Assembly (NCBI GenBank): GCA_965370315.1
Contig: CBDUTO010000024.1
Span: 1 to 41,035 of the forward strand
Length of the DNA stretch: 41,035 nucleotides
DNA from: 1-14-2-50-31-20 sp965370315
Lineage (GTDB): Bacteria; Bacteroidota; Ignavibacteria; Ignavibacteriales; Melioribacteraceae
Direction of reading: 5' to 3'
Numbering within the stretch: position 1 is the stretch's first letter; every line of letters begins with the position of its first letter. Of this stretch, positions 1-8,467 are shown in pieces. A program made the position numbers and the translations under genes. Below the pieces are notes generated by a model. The model saw only the letters and a program-made list of their open reading frames with translations, made no database searches and was not told the DNA's origin.

Positions 1-59
1 TAACCATTGTAATCGTTAAATGAAAATCCATTACCATTTGTTTCACCTTTACTGTTCTT

Positions 60-1307
60 CTAATCCCAATCAAATACAGTATCTGCAAGCCCTCCAGTGT
101 TTCTAACTATTGGAACTGTTCCATACTTTAGTGAGTACATTTGAGTTAATCCACAAGGTTCAAACTGAGACGGCATCAAAAACATATCGGCACCAGCTTC
201 AATTAAATGGGAGGTTTCATTGTTATATCCAAGAAAAACACTAAATTTATCTGGATTGTTTAAAGCAATTCTATTCAGTTCATTTTCATACTCCTGCTCA
301 CCGCTTCCAAGTATAACCCACTGAACATCTAGTGTTAATAGGTACTCCATAGAACTTAGAATCATATCAATTCCTTTTTGTGAAGCAAGTCGAGATACAA
401 TTCCTATAACTGGAATAGTTGCACTAAATGGGAGATTAAATTTCTTAAGTAATTCTGCTTTGTTTTTCTGTTTCTTTTCGAGTGATTTCAATGAGTATTT
501 ATGGGGTATATATGAGTCAACCTTGGGATTCCATACTGTCTCATCTATTCCATTTAGAATTCCATAAAAATCGTCTTTGCGATATTTTAGAATCGTATCC
601 ATACCAAAACTAAATTCTGGAGTTTTAAGTTCATCTGCATATTTTTCACTAACGGTGGTTATAATATCTGCAAAAGCAATTCCAGCTTTCATAAAATTAA
701 CTCTACCATTTTTCTCAATCTCCCCAGGTGCTTCAAAATGCTTCGGATCAAGTTCTGCCTTTTCATATGTCTCTTTTGGAAAATCACCCTGATATGCAAT
801 ATTATGAATTGTATAAACCAAAGCAGTTTTGCTAAAAAGTTTATCCCAACTATAATTATCTTTTATTAGTAGAGGGATTAAACCTGTCTGCCAATCGTTA
901 AGTTGAATAATATTTGGTCGCCAAAACAATCTTTGAATTAGCTCTATTACAGCCTTTGAAAAAAGGATGAATCTTTCATCTTCATCCTCATCGTCAGTAT
1001 AGAGAGTGTGTCTATGGAAAAAAGGAGGATAGTCAATAAAATAGACTTCAGTCTTTGAATTGTCCAGAACTCCTTTGAATACTTTAACATTATGAATTTT
1101 CTCTGCAACTCGTATTGGAATTTCTCCAATCCAAGTTTCATGAGAAAGATTAAATTTATTTTCATCAACTGAATAATATTTTGGCATAAAGACTTTTACA
1201 TCATGCCCAAGATTTGTTAACTCAATTGGAAGGGAACCAGAAACATCAGCTAAACCGCCAGTTTTTGCGAACGGGACAACCTCACTTGCTACAAAAGCTA
1301 TATTCAT
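60..1307 (-). pseudogene. glgA: Glycogen (starch) synthase, ADP-glucose type, interrupted by in-frame TAG
   Basis: This GT5-family enzyme transfers glucose from ADP-glucose to the growing alpha-1,4-glucan. The N-terminus carries the KTGGLADV nucleotide-sugar loop at about residues 15-22. The C-terminal half has the GT-B donor-site run ending in GLTQMYSLKYGTVPIVRNTG at about residues 386-405. The reading frame stops at TAG (60-62) right after GGLADTVFDWD. Translating on past the stop in the same frame gives KNSKGETNGNGFSFNDYNG up to the window edge, which looks like the normal continuation of a GlgA C-terminus (GNGFSF). The family is usually about 470-490 residues, so 415 is short by roughly the missing tail. 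Either this is a nonsense mutation, an assembly or sequencing error, or a readthrough case. Identity is sure; functional state is not. Confidence 0.85.
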
Positions 1308-1525
1308 AAATCACTTTATTTTTTAAAAATAAGATTATAAATTTATTAAATAATGGTATGACATACATTATTATTAAAATTTAAATTGAATGGAAGATTC
1401 AACTGAATTTATAACAGTTCTGCAATACTCAAATCAAGAGAGAGCCTTTAATAATAAATCACTTTTTTAAAATTCTACTTTTTGTTATTTTCATAAAATA
1501 AACTTTACAGAATAATGGGAATTAA

Positions 1526-1966
1526 ATGAAATCTAAGTTTCTACTAATATTTATACTTTCAATCTCATGTATATTTGCTCAAAATTCCAAAGGCGAGTGG
1601 GTGCCAGTTGATATTGAAGGACAAGATAAAGTCTATGTTGATATTTCAGGAATTGAAAATTTTTCTGGGGAAGACATTTATGTTTGGACTTTAACGGAAC
1701 ATTCAATCCCAATTGTGATTGAATCGATAAGTGATAAGATTTATAAGACTAATACCTATTATCTATTCAATACTAGGTTGAACAAATACAGTCTTCTTTA
1801 TGTTATTTACTATGACTTTTCTGGAAATGTGATAGAGAGTTTTGATTACGGTAGAAACACTAAAGTTGAAATTTATCAGTACAATTATCCAATTTGGGAA
1901 GGTTCCATTGAAAATAAAGTTCTGAATATATGTATTGAAACAATTGCAAAGAAAGATAAAAACTAA
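1526..1966 (+). CDS. Small secreted protein, possibly surface-adhesin-E-like
   Basis: The 146-residue product starts with a clear Sec signal peptide (MKSKFLLIFILSISCIFAQ, cleavage likely after FAQ at about residue 19). The mature part opens with a WVPVDIEG...VYVDISGIE pattern and is rich in aromatic residues and beta-strand alternation. The layout W-x-x-V, YVD, I/VYVW is reminiscent of the surface-adhesin protein E domain seen in small periplasmic proteins, but I cannot confirm this by eye. It stands alone, convergent with mtgA, with 11 bp between the two stop codons. No function is assigned. Confidence 0.75.
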   Translation: MKSKFLLIFILSISCIFAQNSKGEWVPVDIEGQDKVYVDISGIENFSGEDIYVWTLTEHSIPIVIESISDKIYKTNTYYLFNTRLNKYSLLYVIYYDFSGNVIESFDYGRNTKVEIYQYNYPIWEGSIENKVLNICIETIAKKDKN

Positions 1967-1977
1967 ACTAGAAGTAG

Positions 1978-2670
1978 CTACAATTCGAGTATTTTTGCTT
2001 TTTCAATATTTTTAATTTCCAGTTTAATTCTTTCAATTCTTTTTTTTAAATAGTTTGATTTATTATTCAAATCAAACTTAATTGGATTTGGTAGAATAGA
2101 AATTAACTGCACTGATTCATCAATGTTAAGAAACTGAGACGGCTTATTGAAATATAAATTCGATGCTGCTTCAACACCATATATTTTACTTCCAAATTGA
2201 GCAATATTTAAATAAACCTCAAGTATTCTCTCTTTATCCCAGATTAACTCTAACAATAATGAGTAGTATAGTTCAACACCTTTTCTAACAAAGGACTTTG
2301 CTGGAAAAAGGAAAAGATTCTTAGCAACTTGCTGTGTAATTGTACTTGCTCCCCTATTTCTCCCGCTATCTAATTTTTCTTCAAGAGCTTTTTCAATTTC
2401 GACAAAATCAAATCCATAATGCTCAAAATATCTTTGATCTTCAGATGCAACTACAGCAAATAGTATATTCTTTGAAATTGATTTAAGTGGAACCCATTTT
2501 TGTATTTCACCCTTTTTAACAATCATCGATTGAAATGAATTGTTTTCAACTTGCTGAATAAAAGCAGAAGTAGGTGGATTTACACATCGTAACAATAAGA
2601 TGATGAGTGATGAAAAAAAGACAAATGAAATAATAATATAGGAGATACTTTTAAGAATTTTTTTTATCAT
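1978..2670 (-). CDS. mtgA: Monofunctional biosynthetic peptidoglycan transglycosylase
   Basis: This GT51 glycosyltransferase polymerises lipid II into glycan strands at the periplasmic face of the inner membrane. One N-terminal membrane anchor (about residues 9-28) is followed by the family motifs in order: EDQRYFEHYGFD (catalytic Glu77), GASTITQQ, KNLFL, RKGVELYYSLLLE and WDKERILEVYLN. There is no transpeptidase domain, and 230 residues is normal for MtgA. It is divergent from the PspC gene. No strong ribosome binding site precedes the ATG. Confidence 0.93.
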   Translation of the reverse strand: MIKKILKSISYIIISFVFFSSLIILLLRCVNPPTSAFIQQVENNSFQSMIVKKGEIQKWVPLKSISKNILFAVVASEDQRYFEHYGFDFVEIEKALEEKLDSGRNRGASTITQQVAKNLFLFPAKSFVRKGVELYYSLLLELIWDKERILEVYLNIAQFGSKIYGVEAASNLYFNKPSQFLNIDESVQLISILPNPIKFDLNNKSNYLKKRIERIKLEIKNIEKAKILEL

Positions 2671-2807
2671 AATTGATTTGATGAAAAAGAAAAATTTTGA
2701 TTGCGATTAAATATTAATAACCTCCCCAAAAATAATTAAATCTAATGTTAAGAGTAAGTAAAACATTTTGCCTCTTTCTGCGTCTAAAAAATTAAAACGG
2801 TGATATT

Positions 2808-3287
2808 ATGCGTGAAGGAATAAGTCGTTCAAGACAAAATAAAATATTTGGTGGCGTTGCTGCTGGTTTAGGAGAGTATTTAACAATAGATCCAATAGTT
2901 ATTAGAGTTCTAGTTGTTGTTTCAGTTGTTTTTAGTGGAATTGGAATTTTGCTATACCTAATTATGTGGATTGTGATACCTGAAGAGAAATTTGTTTTTG
3001 AACAAACTTCTAGCAGCTCATCCTCAAAAGAGCAGACGCAGGATACTAATAGAAACGATGATACGAATTCAAGTTCTGAAAATATTAATTTCACCTTTCC
3101 TCATGAAAAGAAAAATAATGGGAAAGTGATTTTTGGAATAATACTAATTGCCGTAGGAATGTTTTTTCTTGGAATTGAAATATTTTCATTCTTAAACTTT
3201 GCTGATTTATTTCCAGTAATTCTAATTGGATTAGGTATTGCATTATTATTAAAATCAAAAAATAAACGAGATCAAAATGAAATATAA
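2808..3287 (+). CDS. PspC-domain membrane protein
   Basis: The first 60 residues form a PspC domain: SRQNKIFGGVAAGLGEYLTI, then a transmembrane segment ending in IMWIVIPEE. A Ser/Asn/Glu-rich linker (about residues 65-100) leads to two more hydrophobic segments (about 108-127 and 131-150). PspC proteins sense or report envelope stress. GGTGAT lies just upstream of the ATG. The gene overlaps the next one by 11 bp, so the two are translated together and the products probably act together at the membrane. Confidence 0.85.
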   Translation: MREGISRSRQNKIFGGVAAGLGEYLTIDPIVIRVLVVVSVVFSGIGILLYLIMWIVIPEEKFVFEQTSSSSSSKEQTQDTNRNDDTNSSSENINFTFPHEKKNNGKVIFGIILIAVGMFFLGIEIFSFLNFADLFPVILIGLGIALLLKSKNKRDQNEI

Positions 3288-4185
3288 AAATGGACAATTA
3301 TTTTGGGGTTTCCTTTTTCTAACTATTGGAACTCTATTCTTATTGGATAAAAATAATTTCTTTATTCCAATACCTAATGAAATTTGGAATTATTGGCCCG
3401 TATTAATAGTTTTATGGGGAGTTGCTATTTTAACTAAAGGGACTTTTCTTAAACCAATAATTTCCATTATTGCAGGTGCATCTATTGGATTATTTATTTA
3501 TGGCTCTATTTTTGGATTACATATTAATTATAGTAACGATGATGATGTTGAACGTGAATTTAGCACATCTACTTTTTATGAAGATTTTCGTGAACCGACA
3601 GAAACTGCTACCCTTTCACTACGTACAGGAATTGGCAAAATAAAAATTGGTGGAATAACTGACAAGCTAATTGACGGAACTTCTTCTGGATTTTATAATA
3701 GCTTCAATTTTAAAACAAGATATAGAGATAGTAATGCAAGGGTTGTTCTAAGACACACTCATGAGGATTTTGAGATACTTGGGGATAAACAATTTAGGAA
3801 TTTAAAAATAAGCCTCAATCCAAATCCAGAGTGGGAAGTAGATATTAAAGTTGGCGCTGCAAAAGTGCAATTGGATTTGTCTGACTATATAGTTTCCAAA
3901 TTTAATTTAGAAACTGGGGCTACTACAACTAAACTAAAATTTGGAGAAAAACAAAAAATAGTAAAAGCCAACATTGAAATGGGTGCGGCAGAACTAGATA
4001 TTCAAATTCCTGAAAAGACTGGATGCCTAATTAAAGGGAATATGGTTCTTGTAGTGAAAGATTTTGATGGCTTTGTCAAAATTGATAAAAAACGATATCA
4101 AACTTTGAATTTTGAGGAATCTGAAAATAAAATTTACATCAATTTTGATGGTGGTGTTTCTACTCTGACGATTGGTCGCTATTAA
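3277..4185 (+). CDS. LiaF-like membrane protein with C-terminal beta domain
   Basis: Four hydrophobic segments fill the first ~95 residues, with the LFWGFLFLTIGTLFLL and WPVLIVLWGVAIL patterns of the small helical-pair domain common in LiaF/PspC-associated proteins. Residues ~120-300 are a beta-rich domain of repeating short strands (LSLRTGIGKIKIGG, VGAAKVQLDLS, ETGATTTKLKFG, EMGAAELDIQIPE). This resembles the 'toast-rack' fold of LiaF/LiaG-type proteins. The start overlaps the PspC gene by 11 bp. By family analogy it acts in cell-envelope stress sensing; the exact ligand is unknown. Confidence 0.75.
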   Translation: MKYKNGQLFWGFLFLTIGTLFLLDKNNFFIPIPNEIWNYWPVLIVLWGVAILTKGTFLKPIISIIAGASIGLFIYGSIFGLHINYSNDDDVEREFSTSTFYEDFREPTETATLSLRTGIGKIKIGGITDKLIDGTSSGFYNSFNFKTRYRDSNARVVLRHTHEDFEILGDKQFRNLKISLNPNPEWEVDIKVGAAKVQLDLSDYIVSKFNLETGATTTKLKFGEKQKIVKANIEMGAAELDIQIPEKTGCLIKGNMVLVVKDFDGFVKIDKKRYQTLNFEESENKIYINFDGGVSTLTIGRY

Positions 4186-4202
4186 ATTCTAAAAAATATT
4201 TT

Positions 4203-4283
4203 GTCATTTCTAATCTAGAAAAGTGGTGGGAGATCTCTCATAAATCACAAGATTTCTCACCCACACAACGGGTTCGAAATGAC
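4203..4283. repeat. Small palindromic repeat element (MITE-like)
   Basis: About 81 bp framed by GTCATTTC (4203-4210) and its exact complement GAAATGAC (4276-4283). Inside, GTGGGAGATCT faces AGATTTCTCACCCAC across a short loop, so the whole unit can fold into a long imperfect hairpin. This looks like the abundant dispersed palindromes with gtcatttcga...gaaatct...gaaatgac ends that I recall from Bacteroidota-like genomes. Only one copy is in this window. It lies between two convergent genes and may also act in transcript ending. Confidence 0.6.
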
Positions 4284-4289
4284 AGAGCG

Positions 4290-4661
4290 TTACTCTGCAA
4301 CAATTATTATTTCAATCTTAGACGGAAATAATCCAATCTTTGGAGTTACAAGAATTTCTACTTTACCTATCTGACCTAACGATTGAAATATTATTTTATC
4401 TGAACTTCTTTCAACATTCTTTACTAGACTAGCACCACTAATTATTTCAAATCTTGCAGAAATATTACGTAGTAATGCCCTTCTTCCTAACGAATTTAGT
4501 GGAATTACTTTTACTACAACTTTTGCATCAAGATGTGTGGTTAATGATTTAGGATTAACTAAGATTCTAGTTTCATAAATATTAAATAGGTAAAACCACG
4601 CAAATATTCCAATCTTTATTAGAATAACAACTACTAAGGCAGTGATGATTGTATTGTTCAA
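4290..4661 (-). CDS. Small membrane-anchored protein of unknown function
   Basis: A 123-residue product with one N-terminal transmembrane helix (about residues 6-28). A predicted all-beta extracytoplasmic domain follows (IYETRILVNPKSLTTHLDAKVVVKV and onward), with the strand pattern of an Ig-like fold. The product is not recognised. It starts 4 bp after the cysS stop codon on the same strand, so it is co-transcribed with and probably translationally coupled to cysS. Confidence 0.65.
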   Translation of the reverse strand: MNNTIITALVVVILIKIGIFAWFYLFNIYETRILVNPKSLTTHLDAKVVVKVIPLNSLGRRALLRNISARFEIISGASLVKNVERSSDKIIFQSLGQIGKVEILVTPKIGLFPSKIEIIIVAE

Positions 4662-4665
4662 CTAT

Positions 4666-6078
4666 CTACTTCTTTTTATAAGTTGTTCCACTCTTGCCAT
4701 CTTCAAGGATTATTCCTTTCTCCGCAAGTTCATTGCGAATCTCATCTGCGAGTTGCCAATTTTTTTCAATTTTAGCTTTTGAGCGCAGTTCAATTTGCTC
4801 AATAATCCAAGCATCAACTTTTGATTTATTATTACCAACTCTCACCCATCTTACTCTAACTATCCCTAAAACCTTATCTGCTGTTTCTTTAAGAAATTCA
4901 TCCGCTTTTATAAAAACTTTTTTATCAATTCTATTATCCGATGAAAGTAATTTATTAAAATCACTTACAAAATCAAAAATTACAGCAGTTGCTTTGGCAG
5001 TATTGAAATCATCATCCATTTCCAATTCAAATCTTTTTTTATAATTTTCAAATGGGAAAAAGCCACTATCATTAGGATTGCTAAGGCTCTCTTTTTTTCC
5101 TTTTCGTACTTTTTGGACAAGATTAATTAACTTTTCAGTTCCTTTTTGAGCAGATTCGATTAGTTCTTTACTAAAATTAAGTGGACTTCTATAATGAGAT
5201 TGAACAAACAATAGTCTTAAAGCTTCTGCTGGATATTTATCCAAAATATCGCGTGCTGTAAAAAAGTTACCAAGTGATTTTGACATTTTTTGCTTATCAA
5301 TATTTAAAAATCCAAAGTGCATCCAATAACGAGCAAACTCTTTTCCAGTAGCAGCTTCACTTTGCGCAATTTCATTTTCATGATGTGGGAAGATTAAATC
5401 GTTTCCACCAGCATGAATATCAATTGTCTCTCCAAGATGCTTCATGCTCATTGCAGAGCACTCTATATGCCAACCAGGTCGTCCGTTGCCCCACTTGCTT
5501 TCCCAAAATGGTTCCCCTTCTTTTGACTTTTTCCAAACAGAAAAATCTAATGGATTTTGCTTCTCATCATTTATTTCGACTCTAGCACCAACCTCTAGAT
5601 CATCAATATTCTTTCCACTCAGTTTTCCATATCCATTAAACTTACCAATGTCGTAGAAAACATTTCCATTAACATTATATGCGATACCCTTTTGCTCAAG
5701 TTTTTCAATCACATCTTCAATCTCTTGCATATGCTCAGTAGCTTTGGGATAGACATCAGCTGGTTTCATTTTAAATCTTTTAATGTCTTTCATAAAAGCA
5801 GCTTCATATCTTGATGTTAATTCCTTGGTTGTGATATTCTCAGCATTAGCTTTTTTAATTATTTTATCATCCACATCAGTTAAATTCATTACAAATTTTA
5901 CATTGTACTTTTTGTATTCTAAGTATCTGCGAATAATATCGCTCATAAGAAATGTGCGACCATTGCCAATATGGAAATAATCATATATCGTAGGTCCACA
6001 AACATACATTGAAACATTCGGTGGATTTATAGGTTTGAATTCTTCTTTTTTCTTAGTGAGCGTATTATAAACTAACAT
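4666..6078 (-). CDS. cysS: Cysteinyl-tRNA synthetase
   Basis: Charges tRNA-Cys with cysteine in the cytoplasm. Class I signatures are HIGN at residues 36-39 and KMSKS at 264-268. The catalytic zinc ligands of the family are all visible: Cys27, Cys207 (GWHIECSAM), His232 and Glu236 (PHHENE). The ATG at 6078 is chosen because GGAG precedes it by 6 bases; an upstream TTG (6102) would bury that site in the coding region. The product is 470 residues, normal for the family. A small membrane protein gene follows. Confidence 0.96.
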   Translation of the reverse strand: MLVYNTLTKKKEEFKPINPPNVSMYVCGPTIYDYFHIGNGRTFLMSDIIRRYLEYKKYNVKFVMNLTDVDDKIIKKANAENITTKELTSRYEAAFMKDIKRFKMKPADVYPKATEHMQEIEDVIEKLEQKGIAYNVNGNVFYDIGKFNGYGKLSGKNIDDLEVGARVEINDEKQNPLDFSVWKKSKEGEPFWESKWGNGRPGWHIECSAMSMKHLGETIDIHAGGNDLIFPHHENEIAQSEAATGKEFARYWMHFGFLNIDKQKMSKSLGNFFTARDILDKYPAEALRLLFVQSHYRSPLNFSKELIESAQKGTEKLINLVQKVRKGKKESLSNPNDSGFFPFENYKKRFELEMDDDFNTAKATAVIFDFVSDFNKLLSSDNRIDKKVFIKADEFLKETADKVLGIVRVRWVRVGNNKSKVDAWIIEQIELRSKAKIEKNWQLADEIRNELAEKGIILEDGKSGTTYKKK

Positions 6079-6184
6079 TTTTTCTCCAAAATTGAATATC
6101 AAATTTAACTATATGGGATTCTATTATCAATTTTGTTATTATTAAATATTTAATAAACTTCTTTTTTAAACAGACAATAAAAGT

Positions 6185-7051
6185 ATGATTTATCTAATAA
6201 TTGTATCGCTTATATGGGCTTTCTCTTTTGGTTTAATTAAAGGCAACTTAACAAATGTAGATTCTAATTTTGTTGCATTTGTAAGATTACTAATTCCCTT
6301 TTTTATTTTTGCACCATTTCTTAAAATAAGAAATATTAGAAAACTGAACTTGCTGTGGTTGATACTTATTGGCGCAGTTCAATATGGGATAATGTATGTA
6401 AGCTATATTTATGCATTTCAATTTCTTCAAGCTTATGAGATAGTTCTGTTCACAATTCTTACTCCAATTTATGTAGTAGCTATTAATGATTTGATTAATA
6501 AGAAATTTCATATGCTTTATTACTTAACTTCATTATTATCATTGCTTGGAGCAGCAATTGTTATATGGAAAGATATCACTTCAGAGGAATTAATATTTGG
6601 TTTCTTATTAATGCAGATTTCAAATATCTCATTTGCATTCGGACAAGTTTATTATAAGAAGTTAATGAAAAATATTTCCAATACTAAAGATCTAAATGTC
6701 TTTGCTCTCCTCTATTTCGGTGGATTTATTACAGCACTTTCTTTTACTTTTTTTACAACAGATTACACCACACTTTCATTGAATAAAAACGAATTGTTAG
6801 CTCTTGTATATCTAGGAGTTGTTGCATCTGGAACAGGATTTTTTCTTTGGAATATTGGAGCTAGAAAAACTAATGCTGGTTCATTAGCCGTTTTTAACAA
6901 CTTAAAAATTCCTTTAGGAATTATTGTTTCGGTAATATTCTTTGGTGAAGAGGTAAATATTTGGGATATAGTCTTCGGTGGTTTGCTTATTACACTAGCA
7001 TTAGTTATTAATGAATATCAGATTTATAAAAATTCATCACAAATTGAATAG
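6185..7051 (+). CDS. EamA/DMT-family transporter
   Basis: Ten hydrophobic segments fill the 288 residues, in the two five-helix halves typical of the drug/metabolite transporter superfamily. The first half begins MIYLIIVSLIWAFSFGLIKG; the second has the family-like VYLGVVASGTGFFLWNIGAR and LGIIVSVIFFGEEVNIWDIVFGGLLI. The substrate cannot be read from sequence. It is divergent from cysS with about 100 bp between, and its stop is only 4 bp before the lytic transglycosylase start, which suggests co-transcription. Confidence 0.9.
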   Translation: MIYLIIVSLIWAFSFGLIKGNLTNVDSNFVAFVRLLIPFFIFAPFLKIRNIRKLNLLWLILIGAVQYGIMYVSYIYAFQFLQAYEIVLFTILTPIYVVAINDLINKKFHMLYYLTSLLSLLGAAIVIWKDITSEELIFGFLLMQISNISFAFGQVYYKKLMKNISNTKDLNVFALLYFGGFITALSFTFFTTDYTTLSLNKNELLALVYLGVVASGTGFFLWNIGARKTNAGSLAVFNNLKIPLGIIVSVIFFGEEVNIWDIVFGGLLITLALVINEYQIYKNSSQIE

Positions 7052-7055
7052 AGAC

Positions 7056-8003
7056 ATGTATAAATTTAAAAATAGATTAAATTATATAATTAGTGGATTT
7101 GTAATATCAGTACTTTTACTTTTCATTTTCAACTTTGATTCACCAAATAGTTCAGTATCAAAAAACAGTAACACTCAGTTCCCACAAGGTTATAAAGTTG
7201 TTTCTCCTTATATACCTGAACAATTGAATTTTTGTGATGAGAGTGTACCACTAGAGAACATTGACGTTAGTGAAAGAGTTGAGCGTGAATTTATTGTACA
7301 GACATACTACCACTCTGCATCAGTTTTATATTTGAAAAGAGTGAACCGGTGGTTTCCAATCATTGAAAAAATACTTAAAGAGAAAGGCGTTCCTGATGAT
7401 TTTAAGTATTTAGCATTAGCTGAAAGTGGATTAGCGAATGTAGTCTCTCCAGCTGGCGCAACTGGATTTTGGCAATTCATGAAAGAAACTGGAAAAAGAT
7501 ATGGACTAATAATAAATAAAGAAGTTGATGAACGCTACAACATAGAAAAATCCACATATGCCGCATGTGATTATCTACTAGATGCTAAAGAGAAATTTGG
7601 AAGATGGACTTTAGCGGCAGCATCATATAACAAAGGGCAAAACGGGATTACTAACCAACTTAGTAGACAGAAAGCTACTAATTATTTTAACTTAGTACTT
7701 AATGCAGAGACAAGCAGATATATACCTAGAATTATTGCACTAAAATATGTGATGGGAAATCCAAAGACTTATGGGTTTGATATTAAAGAGGAGCAACTAT
7801 ATACTCCCTACAAAACATATAAGTTAAAACTTGATACTGCTGTAACTCATTTTGCGGATTATGCTAAATTGAACGGAGTTAATTATAAAACTCTAAAATT
7901 GTTTAATCCATGGTTGCGAGATAACTACCTAACCAACAAACAGAAAAAACGATATTTTATTACTCTGCCAAAGCAAGATAGCTTTTACATAATACCAGAC
8001 TAG
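7056..8003 (+). CDS. MltD-like lytic murein transglycosylase
   Basis: Cleaves peptidoglycan glycan strands in the periplasm. An N-terminal membrane anchor or signal segment (about residues 9-27) is followed by a soluble-lytic-transglycosylase (SLT) domain at ~95-260. It shows the catalytic Glu123 in LALAESGL, then SPAGATGFWQFMKETGKRYGL and AAASYNKGQNGI. The C-terminal ~80 residues have no clear LysM repeat, though KLNGVNYKTLKLFNPWL is LysM-like. I chose ATG 7056, with AGAGA just upstream and 4 bp after the previous stop; the longer reading frame would overlap the transporter gene. Length is 315 residues. Confidence 0.88.
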   Translation: MYKFKNRLNYIISGFVISVLLLFIFNFDSPNSSVSKNSNTQFPQGYKVVSPYIPEQLNFCDESVPLENIDVSERVEREFIVQTYYHSASVLYLKRVNRWFPIIEKILKEKGVPDDFKYLALAESGLANVVSPAGATGFWQFMKETGKRYGLIINKEVDERYNIEKSTYAACDYLLDAKEKFGRWTLAAASYNKGQNGITNQLSRQKATNYFNLVLNAETSRYIPRIIALKYVMGNPKTYGFDIKEEQLYTPYKTYKLKLDTAVTHFADYAKLNGVNYKTLKLFNPWLRDNYLTNKQKKRYFITLPKQDSFYIIPD

Positions 8004-8011
8004 GAATAATA

Positions 8012-8467
8012 ATTAGTAAATTTTTAATCATATCGTTCTTGCTTCTTACATCATTCCTCTTTCCACAATTAAGGAATGATTCACTTAATAGTGATTATAA
8101 TAATTTTGATATTCTTAAATTAAACTCACTTAAAACTGATTGGACAATTATTAATTCTCCTTTTATGTTTTATCCTATGAACACTTTAAATTCCTCCTAT
8201 TCAAATAATCCATCGCTCTACGCACTTTATACTGATTCCCAAATAAATGCTGGAATTAATTTTGAACTTAAGCCAGATGTTATGCTTAATCAATTTCAAT
8301 TAGTAAACAATTGGGAAGCAAAAAAGAAATACGGAGTGTTTGCAAAATATTTAGGAATAGCTCAATTTATGGGCGTGGTTGGTTTGGCTGCAGTTCACAT
8401 TTCAAAATTTCATGCCCCACCAAAAGGGAAAGTGAATTTGAAAGACTCTAAATTTAAGAAACCTTAA
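8012..8467 (+). CDS. Small secreted protein of unknown function, probably with a rare start codon
   Basis: The frame encodes a convincing signal peptide (IISFLLLTSFLFPQ) only if translation begins upstream of the first TTG (8039). No ATG, GTG or TTG exists between that TTG and the in-frame stop at 7979-7981. AGGA at 8002-8005, overlapping the stop codon of the transglycosylase gene, sits 6 bases before ATT at 8012, so an AUU start coupled to the upstream gene is the best fit; ATA at 8006 or 8009 is possible. The mature part is polar with one hydrophobic stretch near the end (YLGIAQFMGVVGLAAVHI). The product is not recognised. It is convergent with and abuts the rluD-like gene. Confidence 0.55.
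   Translation: MSKFLIISFLLLTSFLFPQLRNDSLNSDYNNFDILKLNSLKTDWTIINSPFMFYPMNTLNSSYSNNPSLYALYTDSQINAGINFELKPDVMLNQFQLVNNWEAKKKYGVFAKYLGIAQFMGVVGLAAVHISKFHAPPKGKVNLKDSKFKKP

Noticed and set aside
60..62. Genome-wide TAG recoding (e.g. pyrrolysine or reassigned stop) to explain the glgA stop
   Set aside because: TAG ends several other genes here in sensible places (8001-8003, 38141-38143, the amidase gene), so recoding is not supported.
577..792. Plus-strand open frame inside glgA
   Set aside because: Antisense to a clear gene, no family resemblance and no ribosome site; a shadow frame.
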